From NCBI GenBank assembly GCA_003342895.1, contig PTFA01000407.1, forward strand, positions 336,922 to 400,921: DNA of 64,000 nucleotides, in the 5' to 3' direction. Made by a program: the position numbers and the translations under genes. Positions 29,801-42,731 of the stretch are shown one piece after another (positions within the stretch are counted from its first letter, which is position 1; each line of letters starts with the position of its first letter). Below the pieces are notes generated by a model. It saw only the letters and a list, made by a program, of their open reading frames with translations. It was not told the DNA's origin and searched no databases. Source of the stretch: Casuarius casuarius. Taxonomy: Eukaryota > Chordata > Aves > Casuariiformes > Casuariidae.

Positions 29801-32800
29801 ACAAAATTCTGGCAGTCTAGCTTCATCATCTCAGGGAAAGAAATTCTCATCCCTACCTTCCGTCACTACACTGGCAAACCATTGCTGTGGATTTGGCTGT
29901 GGTGACAGAAGAGGGCTTTTGTCAGACTAGCTCATGTTTTTCATGCAGATGCCATGACTTTGCTGGCAGAAACGCTCCCCAGTACGTCACCTTGCCAGTA
30001 GGGGACTATGCGGATATGGCTGTACTAGCTTTGTAACGCAGATGTGGTGCAATACCTCACAGTAGATGTGCTGATATGGTTAAGTAGCATTTTGTGGCAC
30101 ATAACAGGAAGATGGCTGGAAAAAGCATGAGTGTAATCTGTGGAACTGCTTCATATGAACACCTGGCTGAAACCTGAAACTCCTGTTTACTTGAGAACGC
30201 CATGGACTGTAACAAATAGTGTCAAAGAGCAGGCGGCTGGAGAGAAAGAAGAGCAGTGAGTGTAGTGATGCATGTTTTCAGCTAGACTGCTTAGGTTTAC
30301 TTTTCTGCTATTTATATCTTGTAATTAATTAACAGAAACATCTATTTGGTCACTGCTCTAGTTGTTTTCAGTTAGTGATTTACTCTTGCCATATAAATCC
30401 ATGTTCCACTCAGCCTTGTGACTGCCTCCTACTGACCTAAACTTAATCCCGTGCATTAGCAGCATTCAGAGTCCTGTGTATTGTCTCTGATACTGTTAAC
30501 ACAGGCATTAAAAACTCAGCTGACTTAACTAGGAGTGCTGTGGATCAGAAGCTTCCGGACCTGCACCTCACTGGTTATTCCCAGAGTATCTTTTGAACCA
30601 TCAAATCATTTCTTTGATCCTTTCATCAGTAAATCATAGAGCTCACAAATTGCTGTTAGAGGACTATGTGAGGGTCAGACTGATACAAAGCCTTCATAGC
30701 ACATGCCAGCCTTAAATCCCTCTCAGACATTTGGCAAAGAGCATTTAGTCATTAATTCCTAGTAGATCTTTGGATTTTGGTCTTCATGGTGTACACTTCT
30801 TAAGCAGATATCAAATAAAGCTTTGGGTATTTGGTGAGCAGAGTGAGTCCCTGGGCTTCTAATAGCAAGCATGGTTTAAGAAGAGCATTTTTCTGTTTTC
30901 CATTTCCCGAGTGCTTTAGGATTACTGTAGGCATTCCAAGTTAGCTGGAAAACTTTTAATTCATGCAAGGAGAGGGCCACTACAGCTCCATAGCAATCAG
31001 CACAAGCCAAAACCTTTTCCAGAATAGGCTATGTTTTTTCCTTCTCTTCCACCAAGGCTGTCCTGAAAAACCAGTGCAAGGTCTTTATGTTGCTTTATGT
31101 GCAAGCAGTCATAAGGGGGTGGTGCTCTCTTCGTTATCCAGTACAGCACTCAAATGTGAAATTGTTTCATTTAGTCCAATTTATATCAGAGCACAATCTG
31201 GTGAAATCAAGATCTAGCAGTGGTAATCACTGTGCGAAAGCCAGGGGTTTCCACAGACCAGATAAAATGCCATATTAGAGGGCCAGCTCTTAGTCTGTTA
31301 GACATGTAGTAGACCTTTATCCCAGAGCCAGAGGTATCAGACAAATGCTCTTCCTGATGGCTTGTATTGCAGCACTTTTTTAAGAAGTAAAAGACAAAAT
31401 AAGTAGAGTAGTACAGCCTGTCGTGGCCCACAGACGGTAACTGTTCCCCAGAGCTCCTCATGGGGTTTCTGAGTTCCAGATTAACCTGTGACAGCTAGTT
31501 TTTGCAGACTGTGGTAGCTGGTTCAGCTGAAAAAATAGAAAAACCTAAAATGCTTTTACTTGTAATAAAATATTTCAGCCTTCACCCTGGCTCTCAGGGA
31601 GAGAGGTTAGATCCTGTTGGGAGCTTTAAGTGAAAGCTTGGGCTAGGATTCTGGAGATCTACAACAGACGTGAGCAAATCAAACTCTGCTTTAGCCTTCG
31701 CTCTGAACCAAGCATAACACACCTACTTCCAGCCTTTGTCTGATCTTTCTCTTTACGTGGTAGGCTCTCTGGAGGCAGGTTAATCTCTTATTATGGGTCT
31801 GCATGGTGCCTATTACAGCTGGCCCTTAAATGTTATGTGGTCTAAACAGTAATATGTCCTTCCACTTCGTTCCAGGTGTCAGAAGTTCTGTCTGAGGACA
31901 AGTGCCGTTTGTCAGTGAGTGGCTGGTTTCACGGCCCCTCAATAGACAGACCTCCACGCTACATCGAAGCCCCTTTGTCAAGGAGCCCACACATCCCTTA
32001 TGACGTGAGTAGCAAGCCTAGATCTGCTTACCTGCATTTCCATGTCCCTGGAATACTTACTTGGGATACATTCATGCTTGGGGACACTTTAATCTTAAAG
32101 TTGTTCTATGTTCTGTTTTGTTTCCTGTCCACAAATTTGTAGCTAGTTACTTTCTTGGATATTATAAATGGTTTGGGGACCCAGGGTGAAAGATACTGGC
32201 TAAATGCAGACTCTTTTTAGAAGTGATCAATAAAGAGAGACCACTGAGGATTTTACCTTTCACTTTGTAGCACAAGACAGGCTAGCTATGAGAATTGTGG
32301 TTGTTCAGCTTTAGGAAGAAAAGGCAGAAAGTTACAGTCTTCAACTACCTAGTAGGAGGGTAGAGTGAAGTAGGAGCCAGACTCTTCTTGGAGATGCACA
32401 GTGGTAGGGCAAGAGGCAATGGGACAAGTTGCAACATGGGAAATTCCAGAGAGATTGTGGGATCTTCATCTTTCAAGATGGTCAAAACTCAACTGGACAA
32501 GGCCTTGAGCAACCCTGAGCCTGGATCAAGTTGGACCTGCTTTGAGCAGAGGTTGGACTAGATGCTTTCCAACCTAACTTATTCTATGATTCTCTGTTCA
32601 CTTATGTACTTGCAATAGTGCAGAGAATGCAGCAAATACTCTTACCACAATTAAAAAAACAAAAGAAAGGTGTGGGTGAGGGGAGGAATACCAGCCTTTG
32701 GCCAGTTGGGTGAGGAAGAAGAGGGGAATCCTTTTTACATTTGCAAATCCAGCATTCAAACCCATTTCCTTTCCAGCATGAAATCTTGTATGAGTGGATC

Positions 32801-35800
32801 AATCTGGTTTATCTGGACATGGACTCCCAAGCTCAAATCCAGGAGGAATTTGAGGAGCGATCAGAAATTCTGCTGAAGGATTTTCTTAAGGTGAGCCCAG
32901 TAGTTCAATCTGATGCAGTCTACCAGAACAGGTCACAGGGCTGGCACGTGCCACATGTCATGCAGACTGCGAAGGGTCTTCTTTGTACGGCTGTCAACTA
33001 AAACATCTTCTAGTTTCACTTCCTAAAGGTATGGATCACCTTCTGGCTGCCTGCAAACTGCTGCAGGTGCCCAGCAAATCGTACAGCCTATAGCTTACAA
33101 TTTGCATGCGGACACTTCATGAATCGCAAACTTTGCTTCAACATTCTTATTTCTTACAAGAAGCAAAGCAGAAAGATGGAAACACATGTCATCCTTCCTG
33201 CTTCCTAGCACTGAGATGACCAGAGTATCCTCCCCTGTCCCTCAAGCCCTAATGGCTTAGGAGCATACAGGGAACTCAACACATACATGAAACAAATGAG
33301 AAAAATCATGATTTCTTTTTTTACTTGAAGGGCTTTTCTTCTCAAGTCTGTTTTACCTCTTTACCCATACCTCAGTGAAGCAAAGAGCATTGTCACCCAG
33401 CAGACAATCAAGTAGCGGTTTTCATAGCCATTAGTCACTGACATTAGAAAGACATGATGCCCAGCCTAGTGCCCTCAGTTCAGCAGTCCTTAGGAGCCTC
33501 AAACAAGCTAGAGAAAACAGCTGTGCCTTATCTGAGAATACAGGGGGGCTGGTTCCAACACACCAGGGGAGACATGGGAACTAAATGTTAAAGCTTCTGC
33601 CCTATCTTTCTCTACTAGAAAGAGAAATTCCAACTACTATGTGAAGCTCTGGAGAAAGAGGACATCCAGTGGAGCAGCCGGGGGCCATCCAATAAGAGGT
33701 AGGGATGCAACAAGCTGCTGAATGGCAACATCTTGCTCCTATTGATCAGGCCAAGCCGGAAGTGCCACGAGGCTGCACTGACTGATATTATCCCCATGGA
33801 AATGTCCTTGTTGGCTATCTGTTGCTGATTTCTCAGATATCTTTCAGATTGTATGAGATAGCAGAGGAAGACAGTCTCCCTGACATCCTGAAGAACTTCC
33901 TGCAGTTGTTACGCTCCGAGGCCTTGTTTCTGCTGCTTTCCAACTTCACTGGCCTAAAGCTGCACTTCCTGGCTCCCTCTGATGAGGACGAAGATGCGGG
34001 GGAAGGAAGAGCTGCAGACACTGCTGGACACAGCACTCCCAAACCCAAGCAGGAAGAGGCTGAACAACAGGCTGACAGCAACGCCAATCAGGAAGACCAG
34101 CCTGACAACGTCTCTGAAGTGCAAGATGGCGAGACAGAGAATGGTAAGTAGGGCAGCAGCTGTGTTGAAAGCACTTGAGCAAAATTCTGGCATTAAAGGA
34201 TGTCAGCAGTAGACCTTCCAGTAACTTTTCCTGGGACTAGGATTTCACCTTGTACTGCAACCATCTTGCACAGGCACCAGCTCCAACATGAGATTCAAAG
34301 CATGGCAGACCCCAAAAAAGTGATTAATGACTAAGTGACTAACTAACTAGACTGATGACTAACCTGAAGATACCACGTTGTAGCAGCAGGTTGAACATAC
34401 CTTGTCAAGCTGAAGTCTTATTTAAGGGCAGGACTAGGGGCATGGGACTTCTATAGGAGTTGACGCTTTTTTTTTTAATCTAGTTACCCGATAATCTTTT
34501 GTCAATAGTTATGTGGCTTCTACATCCACATACTCCTATTTCATATAAAACCATTCTCGTATGAAAGACCAAAGCAAGTAGAATAAATTTAGCAGATCAG
34601 AAGTAAAGATAATTTTAGAATTAGCAAACTGATGCCTAAAACTAGCATTTAACCCTAGCCCTTCAGAAAATGCTGTCACCCTAAATAATCATTTAGTTGT
34701 CAACAATGACATATCACTACTGTGAAAGATTAATTTTGGATTCATGCATTGGTGGTATTTAAGGCAGTGGTTTTGAAGCTTAAAGGTAGGACTCTTGAAA
34801 ATGCTCATCTTGCACTCAGTCAGTCAAGTCAGCAGACACTGGAAGAAAAGGTAATCAAGAACAGAGCACTGCTGAAAATCCCACCCTTAATGCTTACTTG
34901 CTACATAGGCTATGTTTTTCTGGCTTGCACCGCCAGTCATTTTGCTACTTTTATTTGCCACGTTCCCTCTATGTGATTTTAACCAATACTTTCATGTTCT
35001 GGCTGTCTTGAATGGCTGTGAATGGCTAGCATATGAGGAGGGCGTAGTTTGGGGCTGCATAAATTGAAAACTGAGCTGTAGCCATAAGAAAAGAAAGGTT
35101 TTCCCTAAGTCTGATGTACCTGCCTGGGATAGCACATGAAGAGTGAGTTCAGAGCCATATCCTTCTTCTCTGGAAGCATCTAGCAGTTTTCAGTGTGCTT
35201 TCAGAGCAGATAGGTTGCTGGCTTTCAAAGTTCAGAGGTCTACCATAAATCCTCATAAAGATCTGCTACCAACCTGGGGGAAAAAAACACAAAAGGATGA
35301 ACTGGCTTAATCCAAAGTACATCACAGCTTGGACCTCTCAAAGAGCAGATCTTGGCTCCCCTCATACCCATCATGCAAAGGACATAGCTTAGAATCACCT
35401 CTAGAAAAGAAGTTAACAAGAGATCTGTGATTTTACTTTTTCTTCGCTTTACACTTTGCTGGCTCTGGCAAACACAACTTTTGTGGTGTGAAGAGACAGG
35501 GACTTAGCCTGTGTGCCTTGAGCTTAGCAGGAGTTAGCTGTAGCGCAACTTCATTGTTTTCCCTGGCTGTTGAGATGTTTGTTCTCTCTCACAGGTTCAG
35601 GTGCCCCTGTATGTGCAGGGGAGCTGAGGCGCTGGACCCACGGGCACTACACTCTAGTCCATGACACCCAAGCAACAGAATTTGCTCTGGACCTGCTCTT
35701 TTTCTGTGGCTGTGAAGGTAAGAGGACAAAAGAGAAAGGTGTTAGACTCCCCTTGACAAGATTTGCTTGAAAGAAGGATTTTTGAATTCTCCACAGTGCT

Positions 35801-37435
35801 GCAATAGCCAAAGTTCCCCTGTTTTTTTCCTATATAGAAAGGCTCTTTAGATTTTATCCTAGTCCTCACTTCTGCATAAGTACCACTTGTTTCAGTAGTC
35901 CCTAACACAAAGATTTGGGATTCTGGCCTTGGGGGCCATAGTTCTCTGTAGCTGTGATGCTGCTTCCTCGTAACCTTTCCTGCTTGAGCCAGGAGGTGGC
36001 GCATTGCAGGTCCTCGGGGCAGAGGGAAGGTGTCAGTCTCCAAGACCCTTCCACTCCTCACTAAGCAATGGCTCTAGGCAGGGTGGAAGGGTTTGGTGGC
36101 TGCATGGGCTCAAGGAAGTGCTCTGTTTTGCCTCTTTTCTCATCAAAATTATCACTGCCTCCAATTCACAAAGCCCAGGATTTTCAAAAGTGACTTTAGG
36201 CATGTCTAGGCATTTTAGGCTGATTGCTAGCTATGCACAGTTGAAAACAAAAATCCAAACATAAGCACTTTGGTCAGCAGTGCTGGACCAATGGAGACCA
36301 GAATGTATGGCTTAAAGCACCTGGAACACACCTGTAATTATACCCAAAGCCCTTTACACATCTACTGAGGCAAAGCTGCTCTACATATGAGGAACAGGAA
36401 GCCATGCAGTCTTAAATGGCCTGTTTGTGGTAAAAGGCAAATCCGGTACATTTGGTTCAAATTGCTTCTGAATAAAAGAAAAGCAGCAGCCTGGCAGGAG
36501 GTAAACTGCAGATAGTCCTGTAGCCAGTAACTGCAGAGAGCTGGCCAGAAATACTGCATCTCCAGTAGGGCAGTCTGGACAGTGCTGAATTTTAAGAACC
36601 TTTCTCTTCTGTTTTAAGACTGGGATCCAGAATATGGTGGCTTTACATCCTACATTGCTAAAGGTGAAGATGAAGAGGTAAGGAGCTCAGTTCCTAGCTG
36701 TAAATTAGATAAAATTAATTGTTGGCTGGGGGTGGGCATGATTACATTTTGTTTTGATGTTAACATAATCTTGAAGGTGCGTGGTATTGCACTGGAGCCT
36801 TCAGCCTACTCTGGAGCTTCCTGCCTGGTTGGGGATGTGGCTCTGGATTCAGCTTCACAGGGCTGGTGTTTATTGCAAAGCTTAAGACTCAGGCCCTGAC
36901 AGTACCTGATACAACCTGAACCTGGTTGCTATTTTGAGAAGCCTCAAATAAGACACAAGGCTGTAGCAGGTGTCATGCTTTTCCAGGGAAATGCTTTTTG
37001 CTGGCGTCACATGTAGTAGGAGTAATAGTGAGGCTGCTGAACAGTAATACTGATAAGAAGTCCAGAATCTCTTCAGATGAACCTTGTGGTCTAATAAATG
37101 TTGCAGGTTGAGGGGTATTAATATGAAAATGGTGACATTGCTCATTTTCTGATACCAGACTTTTGTTCTGATTAGCGTTTGTAAGTCTGTTCTGTCCATT
37201 TCCTCCTAGGAATGATATCAAAGCCATTTTTGTGAAACTAATTTCCTGCCTTAATTATTTATGTGTCTTCTAGCTGTTGACTGTGAATCCAGAGAACAAC
37301 TGCTTGGCCTTGGTTTATAGAGACAAGGAAACTATGAAGTTTGTGAAATACATCAATCATCGTAGCTTGGCACGTCTGAAAAAGCATCCGAACAGAACAG
37401 GATTTTGGGACTTTTCTTTTGTTTATTATGAGTGA
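26882..37435 (+). CDS. OGFOD1: OGFOD1, 2-oxoglutarate/Fe(II) ribosomal prolyl hydroxylase, complete
   Basis: OGFOD1 hydroxylates a proline of ribosomal protein uS12 (RPS23) and affects translation and stress granules. Coding exons: 26882-27035, 27116-27261, 27350-27396, 27960-28060, 28896-29012, 29511-29602, 31876-32004, 32777-32890, 33619-33698, 33848-34143, 35595-35717, 36619-36677, 37274-37435; 1,620 nt, 539 codons plus TGA (human 542). The catalytic double-stranded beta-helix keeps iron ligands His155, Asp157 ([12 protein letters not shown]) and His218 (SFHQ) and 2-oxoglutarate Arg230, at human numbering. The N-terminus is basic and Ala-rich (KKREKR, nuclear-signal-like) and diverges from mammals. 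An acidic low-complexity linker (about 372-427) separates the catalytic and C-terminal domains; the end reads [13 protein letters not shown]. Intron 6 uses a GC donor. ATG 26,882 is chosen because it aligns with mammalian MNGKR; an in-frame GTG upstream at 26,852 has no support. Confidence 0.97.
29603..29604 (+). other. OGFOD1: GC splice donor, OGFOD1 intron 6
   Basis: Exon 6 ends ...SFHQ at CAG and the intron begins GCAAGG; exon 7 starts GTGTCAGAAGTT (VSEVL) after TTCCAG. Joining at the GC donor reproduces the conserved SFHQVSEVL exactly. Reading on from the exon reaches a stop after 16 codons, and the nearest downstream GT (in GGGGTGATTC) would insert unrelated residues. CAG/GCAAGG is close to the known consensus for GC-AG introns. 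Confidence 0.9.
32285..32594 (+). mobile_element. CR1 LINE 3'-end fragment in OGFOD1 intron 7
   Basis: About 310 bp of 5'-truncated CR1 in the plus orientation. Recognisable parts are the GTTCAGCTTTAGGAAGAAAAGGC-like start, the block around GATGGTCAAAACTCAACTGG, the TTGGACTAGATGCTTTCCAACC-like block and the terminal ATTCTATGATTCTC. An internal part of the usual CR1 3'UTR seems missing or diverged, so it is an old copy with no coding capacity. CR1 of this kind is the dominant avian retroelement. Confidence 0.85.
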
Positions 37436-40400
37436 TGGTGCAGAGCATGACCATCCTCACACAGAAAATAATAGTGATGACAGTACTGGGCTTTGGATGG
37501 GTTGCTATCTGAAAGTTCAGCTGGAGCTCATCTAAGCAGCTGAACTTGGCTGTTGCGAACTCGATCATACTGTATGTGAGCTGTAGCCTGCAGAGTGTGG
37601 TCCAAGTGACTTTTTTATTAACTATACAAATAGAAATCCACTCACCTTCTGACTGCATTGTAACATGCACTCTTGATGGCTTTAACTTCGAGGGGGGGGT
37701 CACTGCCATACAACTCTGACAGCTGCTGTATCAGCTTTCCAGCTGTTCTCATGGAAATGGTGGGATAAGTCTTTAATCTGTTGGGGTGAAAATTATAACT
37801 GCACATAGCCCCAAGCTCATGCCTGATTTTAAGGAAAAAAAAAAAAAAAAGTGGGTCACTGAAACGTTTCGGACTGCAGTTGAAGCAAGTTTTGTTACAA
37901 AATGCCTGAGACACATTTTCCAGGGCTTGACAGTATTGACTTTTGTAGTGGTAGAAATAAAGGAGATGCCACGTGAAATAGGAAGTTTTTCCAGCTGTAC
38001 AAGCTGTGGAGTTGGGAAGGAAGAAAGTGAGGCTATAAAGCTGCTTGCATTGACAAGGGCTTAGCACTGTTACAAGGAGAAGGACTTTGTTATGCTAAAT
38101 GCAGTGCAGACAGAGCCAAATACAGCCCCTCCTCCAAATTTACAGGCTAAGTAGTAGGTGAGAGAAGAGACCTGCTCCTGTCTCTCCTTGCAGGGGCACT
38201 TGGAGGGTCTTGTGCCTCAGATAGGAAAGGTTTGTGACTCTGGTGTCAGACAGAGGAGGTTGGGCTGGTAGTAAGAAGGTGTGGACTCACCTCTCTCACC
38301 TCTTTTTGGCTTGTCATCCACGTGCGGTAGGAGGATTACTGACAATGTAGCCTCTGTTTGCATTCCAGTTTTGTCCTGGGGTCTGACAGGGACTGACATG
38401 GCTTCTGTCACTGGAGATAGGATGCTCAGATCTTTCCAAGTAGCAGGTACCCAACTCCTGTGGTAAACAGTATCTAGTAGGCAGCTAATGCCAACAGGAA
38501 AGGTGGTGGCCTTGGTGCAACAGCTTCCTCTTCACACATGCTTTCAGTACTGCCAGCATGCCTGCATGACTCACACTCACTGCAAGTAGGACTTTGCCAA
38601 AAGTGTTGCTTCTGAGGCCCATCAGCCCACTAAGCGGTGCTGTTGCAGAACGTGTGCCGACAGCGCTCTCGAGGAGGGCATCTGACTGCACTGCAGAGCA
38701 CAGGTGCTCCAGGCTCATTCCTGGTGTACATAGTGCTGCCCAAAACTCACTTTTTTGCACCTGGCAGAACAAAATGACACAAGTGTATTTTCAGATCATC
38801 CAAGCCACATAAAATAGGTCATGGGGAAAAAGTGTTTCATTTCTCCCCCCTCCCTCTTTTGGGCTGGGATAACGTTGCTTTGGTTTGGAGTCCGCTACCA
38901 CTCCAGTTCCAGACATGTTCTCATTGCTCACAGCTGGAGTGGTATAAGACTACAGCTAGCAGCATGGTGTCCATTACAATAACCTCCAGCAGAGGACTAG
39001 TAAGCTCAAAGCAGAGCTGGCTGCATGGGCACATGAATACTCTCCATCCCTCTCAGTAAAGAAACAGTAAGTAGTGAGGGCTAACCTGCACGACTTGGTT
39101 CTGAAACAGGTTTGGGAGCACTCGTGCTATTGAATTTATAGTAGCAACAACCTTCAGCCACGATGCCAACATACAAGGCTTGAGAAAAGGGAACTGCAGA
39201 AACAAAAGTGTTGCAGTTGCTTTCAAAATGAATGGGTGTCTTAAGCCCTAACTAAAGCCAGTACAAGGGGAGAGCACAGAGACTGGCCTGCAGGACTCCA
39301 TAGTTTCAGCGTCAGATCAGTCCAAGACTGCGTGTTCAAAAGTAATTGCTTGGTTCTAGCTTTTCTCTCCTTCACTGGTGGGCAGGGAGAACAGCTGGAA
39401 AGCAGGTCTGAGCAGCTGCTGTGAGATCTGAGATTTTGTCCATATTCTGACATGTTTCCCTAAACTGGCTTTTCTGTGTACTGCAGACTTTCTTATTCTG
39501 TTTTAATGTTCCTCTGCTACTCTTTTAAGCTACTTGAAAAGACAAAGGGATGGAAGCAGAAACAAATTGTGAAGTGAGCACAGGACTCTTCAGTGTGAAT
39601 TGCTGATTTAGGTTCATTTCCAAAGCACTCTGCTACCTTTCTGGGCAGCCACTGTACTTGGGGAAAAGAGTTCTTATTCTGAGCTGCTCCAGTAGAAAGA
39701 GACAAAGGTAATGGCATTTTCCAAGAAAAAAAGCAAAGTTGTTTGGCAGTTTCAAACAAAGGTTACCGATACCACTGCTGTTCACAGTATAGGTAACTAG
39801 GCAAAGTTGGCAGTAAAATTGATTAACAAAAGGAAACTACATATTCTGCACTGCCAGCTTAAAAGCATGTCTGGTTGGTCTTGGAACAGCCTGCTAAGAG
39901 ATTGGGAAGAAGCTGTGCTTCTTGAAACTAGCTGGTTTTTAATCATAAATAATACACTAGAGGGCATGCCAGCTTCTACTTGAGCAAGTCAGTATCTGTC
40001 TGATCACAAACAGAAACACCCTTATGCCTCAGGTGATTGAGATGAAGTAACTCTAGAAATTAAATCGGCAGTTAGCGTTCAAAGATCTAAAAATCAACAA
40101 CCTTATTCTCCCACACTTCCTGTTAGGTGCAGAAAGCTGAATACTCCAGGCAGCCCCGCACATTGATTGCACTGCAACTACATAGAAAAGAGACTGTCCA
40201 GTGAAACTTCATGTGGCATTAGCTATTGGGGGGGGGGGAAGGGGAGTGTGTCTTAATTTATACTTATAATTTATATAAATTATACTGTGGCTCCCTGTAG
40301 ATGCCACTCTTGGATACAAATCTACAGTTATAATTAGGCTTAGCTGCTTATGAAGTACTCTGTGATCATTAAGGAAAGGAAAATGAATATGAAATGCATA

Positions 40401-42731
40401 CATACCCACAAAAAGAGAAAGCAGAATGATTTAGAAAAAACAAAAAGGATCAAGAAAAGCAAATGAGTGAGCCATATGGAATGGAGCATGAGTGACAAGA
40501 GGACAGAAACTTCACACCAGGCAGCGTACCCAAGTGCAGAAGTCGACTGGATCAACTAAATGAGGATGCGTGTTTCCCATTGGATTACTGCACCACAGAA
40601 GCAAAGAAGTATTTGACACAGCGTACCAGCAGCTGAGTTACTCATGTTCTTGGCAGCACAACAAATTTGTCAGTATTTGGTGGTTCCAGTTTGCCAAGAA
40701 GCTGAAAACAGAAGCAATTCAGTATGGAGCAAAATAAAACAGTTTAGCTGTAGACCAGACTGAAAGATTTCTGCATTCACATATGCACAGCAAAGAATTT
40801 CTGACTTCTCATCAGGTATTCAGTCAATTAATGATTAATTAAGATGAGCAACAATCTGTGGGACTTGGAGAAACAGGGGCTAAAATCGGATAAGCTGTTG
40901 TCAGTTATAATTGTCTTAAAAAAAAAAACAAACTAGGACTGAAATTAGGACATTGGAAATCACTGTTGCATAGATCCTTCTTCAGAGGGCACAGATCCAG
41001 CAGAGTATTTCTGCACTGAGTTTTCTCAGTCAGCGAAGGGACAGTATGTGCAAGCTGTGTGTATTTGAACACACTGCCTTAAGGTGCTCCGAGGTTCCAG
41101 GGCAAGCTTGATTTTCAGGCAGGTACTGAAATGCCCCAGAAGGCAGGATAATGATGTAAATCTAACGCCCAGTGCAGGCATTATCTAAATAGTCTTTCCC
41201 ACATAGTTATACAACTAACATGCTGTTCTACTAGTGTGATTTTAGAGCTTTTTCTGCATTTCAGAGGTTGTTCTGTATTTGACCAGTGGCTTGACAACCT
41301 ACTGTAAACAATTCCCCTCAAATACATGAAAACAAGATTATTACGTGATAGTACTTGGCTACATCTTACCAATGTTGACTACCAGCTACTGATTTCCCAA
41401 TGCGGGTTCACCTGGGCACAGTGCTCACATCAACTCGCTGCTGTGTGCCAGCCAAGGGCTGCTTTTTTCAATGGGCAAATGCAAACCTTGTTGCATTGCT
41501 TCAGCCTATGGGATGTGGATTTTATACTTGGTTATGACAAAAGTTGTTTCTACGGGAAAATAAATGACAAATATGTTGTCAGGATCTTAGCTAGGGGAAA
41601 ATCAGCCACGTCAGAGGTCTGGACTGTGACCAAAAAGCTGACAGCACTGCAGAGACACAGGCTGCCAAGAGCAAAACAGACATGGGACTGGAAGTGCTTG
41701 GCATGTAGCTCTGGAAATTGGGATGTTGGGAAACCTACCTCCTGATCAGAGCCACTCTCTTATCATTGAATGGACTATAAAACTGTAACATTAAGCAAGC
41801 ATTAGGATTTTGAACATAGAGGAACGAAAGAGGAGGCTGGAACAATGGGAACAAGTACAGTAGGTGGCAGAAAGCCCAAGACTTATGCCAGGAGACTGTT
41901 CCATAATCAAGTCTTAAAGTTTGTTTGCTTAGAACAGCATGGGTGGCTCAACGCCCCTTTTTTAAACCAAGAAGCTGGATTTGACTAACAACCAGGTTCT
42001 TAAAAAGATTCAAATAAGCAATTGCTGCGGATTTGAAATGACAGAGATCAGTGCATTTGCCAGCAATATTGAAGGGACTGAAGCCATGGCAAGGGGCCAT
42101 TTTGGAGATCAAAACACATTGCAAGAATTAAGTTACCCATTCAGCTGGTCACATGCTCACTGGCTTCCCTGTAATGAATGATGGGCTGCTGGCTTTAATT
42201 CAGTATTAGCAAGGAAGAGAGCAGCTGGTTACTGGAGGCTAACGTACCTGACAGCCCTGGGACATTATCTAAGAACCTACTTCCACAGAAGTGAAGAACA
42301 GCCTCCTCCCAGCCTGTGTTGCAAACACTGATTTATAGAGTGGTAGAGGAACAATGAATGCAGCATGGAGTAGGAGGCAGGAACGCAGGCACCCAAACTC
42401 CATCCCGTTAAGGATATTTTTAGCTTCTAGTAGAAATTTGCTTTGGCAAAGGCTCTAAAATATCTATAGATCTAAGCTACAGTCTCACTGTAATATTTTA
42501 ACTGAATTCTAAGAGATCCCACAATTAATAAACACTTCTGTGCCAGGGGCCAAGAGATTTTTCATTCTTCTTTGATCCCTTTAAGTACTGCTAGCACTTC
42601 ATGAGTATGCATGAGGCTTGGGTGTGTAGCTTGTTTTCCTCATTCCTGAAATGCACTCTTACCTTGCCCACCTCGGTATCTGCAGCTTTATCCAGCAGCA
42701 GTAACACAACAAGTAGCTGAAAGCAAAACAT
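37353..42731 (-). other. Interval between OGFOD1 and BBS2 3' ends with exon-like minus-strand segments of unknown nature
   Basis: No known gene was recognised here. Several minus-strand segments have an open frame between plausible splice sites: 42663-42731 (starts ATG, hydrophobic MFCFQLLVVLLLL), 41739-41782, 40642-40701, 40518-40587, 39086-39193 (FPFLKPCMLASWLK...), 38932-39016 (LCFELTSPLLEVIVMD...) and 38747-38760 (stop). Their phases fit, and together they would make 150 codons beginning with a signal-peptide-like sequence. Separate segments at 38300-38484 and 37646-37777, plus a frame from 37587 to a stop at 37353, also look coding; the last would be antisense to OGFOD1's final exon. Against this, two implied introns are only 54 and 69 nt, I chose the sites by hand, no promoter or CpG island is visible and no family is recognised. 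It could be chance, a lncRNA, a decayed gene or a small lineage-specific gene. Confidence 0.2.
37956..37961 (+). terminator. OGFOD1: Candidate poly(A) signal AATAAA for OGFOD1
   Basis: First AATAAA on the plus strand after the stop, about 520 nt downstream, followed by a GT-rich stretch near 38,000-38,020. Later AATAAA copies (for example near 40,733) could serve longer isoforms. Confidence 0.45.

Noticed and set aside
38590..38760. Open minus-strand frame beginning VQKSEFWAALC
   Set aside because: Protein-like in look, but its phase fits neither the segment before it nor the one after it.
41326..41745. 139-codon plus-strand frame between OGFOD1 and BBS2
   Set aside because: No splice, promoter or family support; amino-acid composition is not protein-like and the segment is probably chance.
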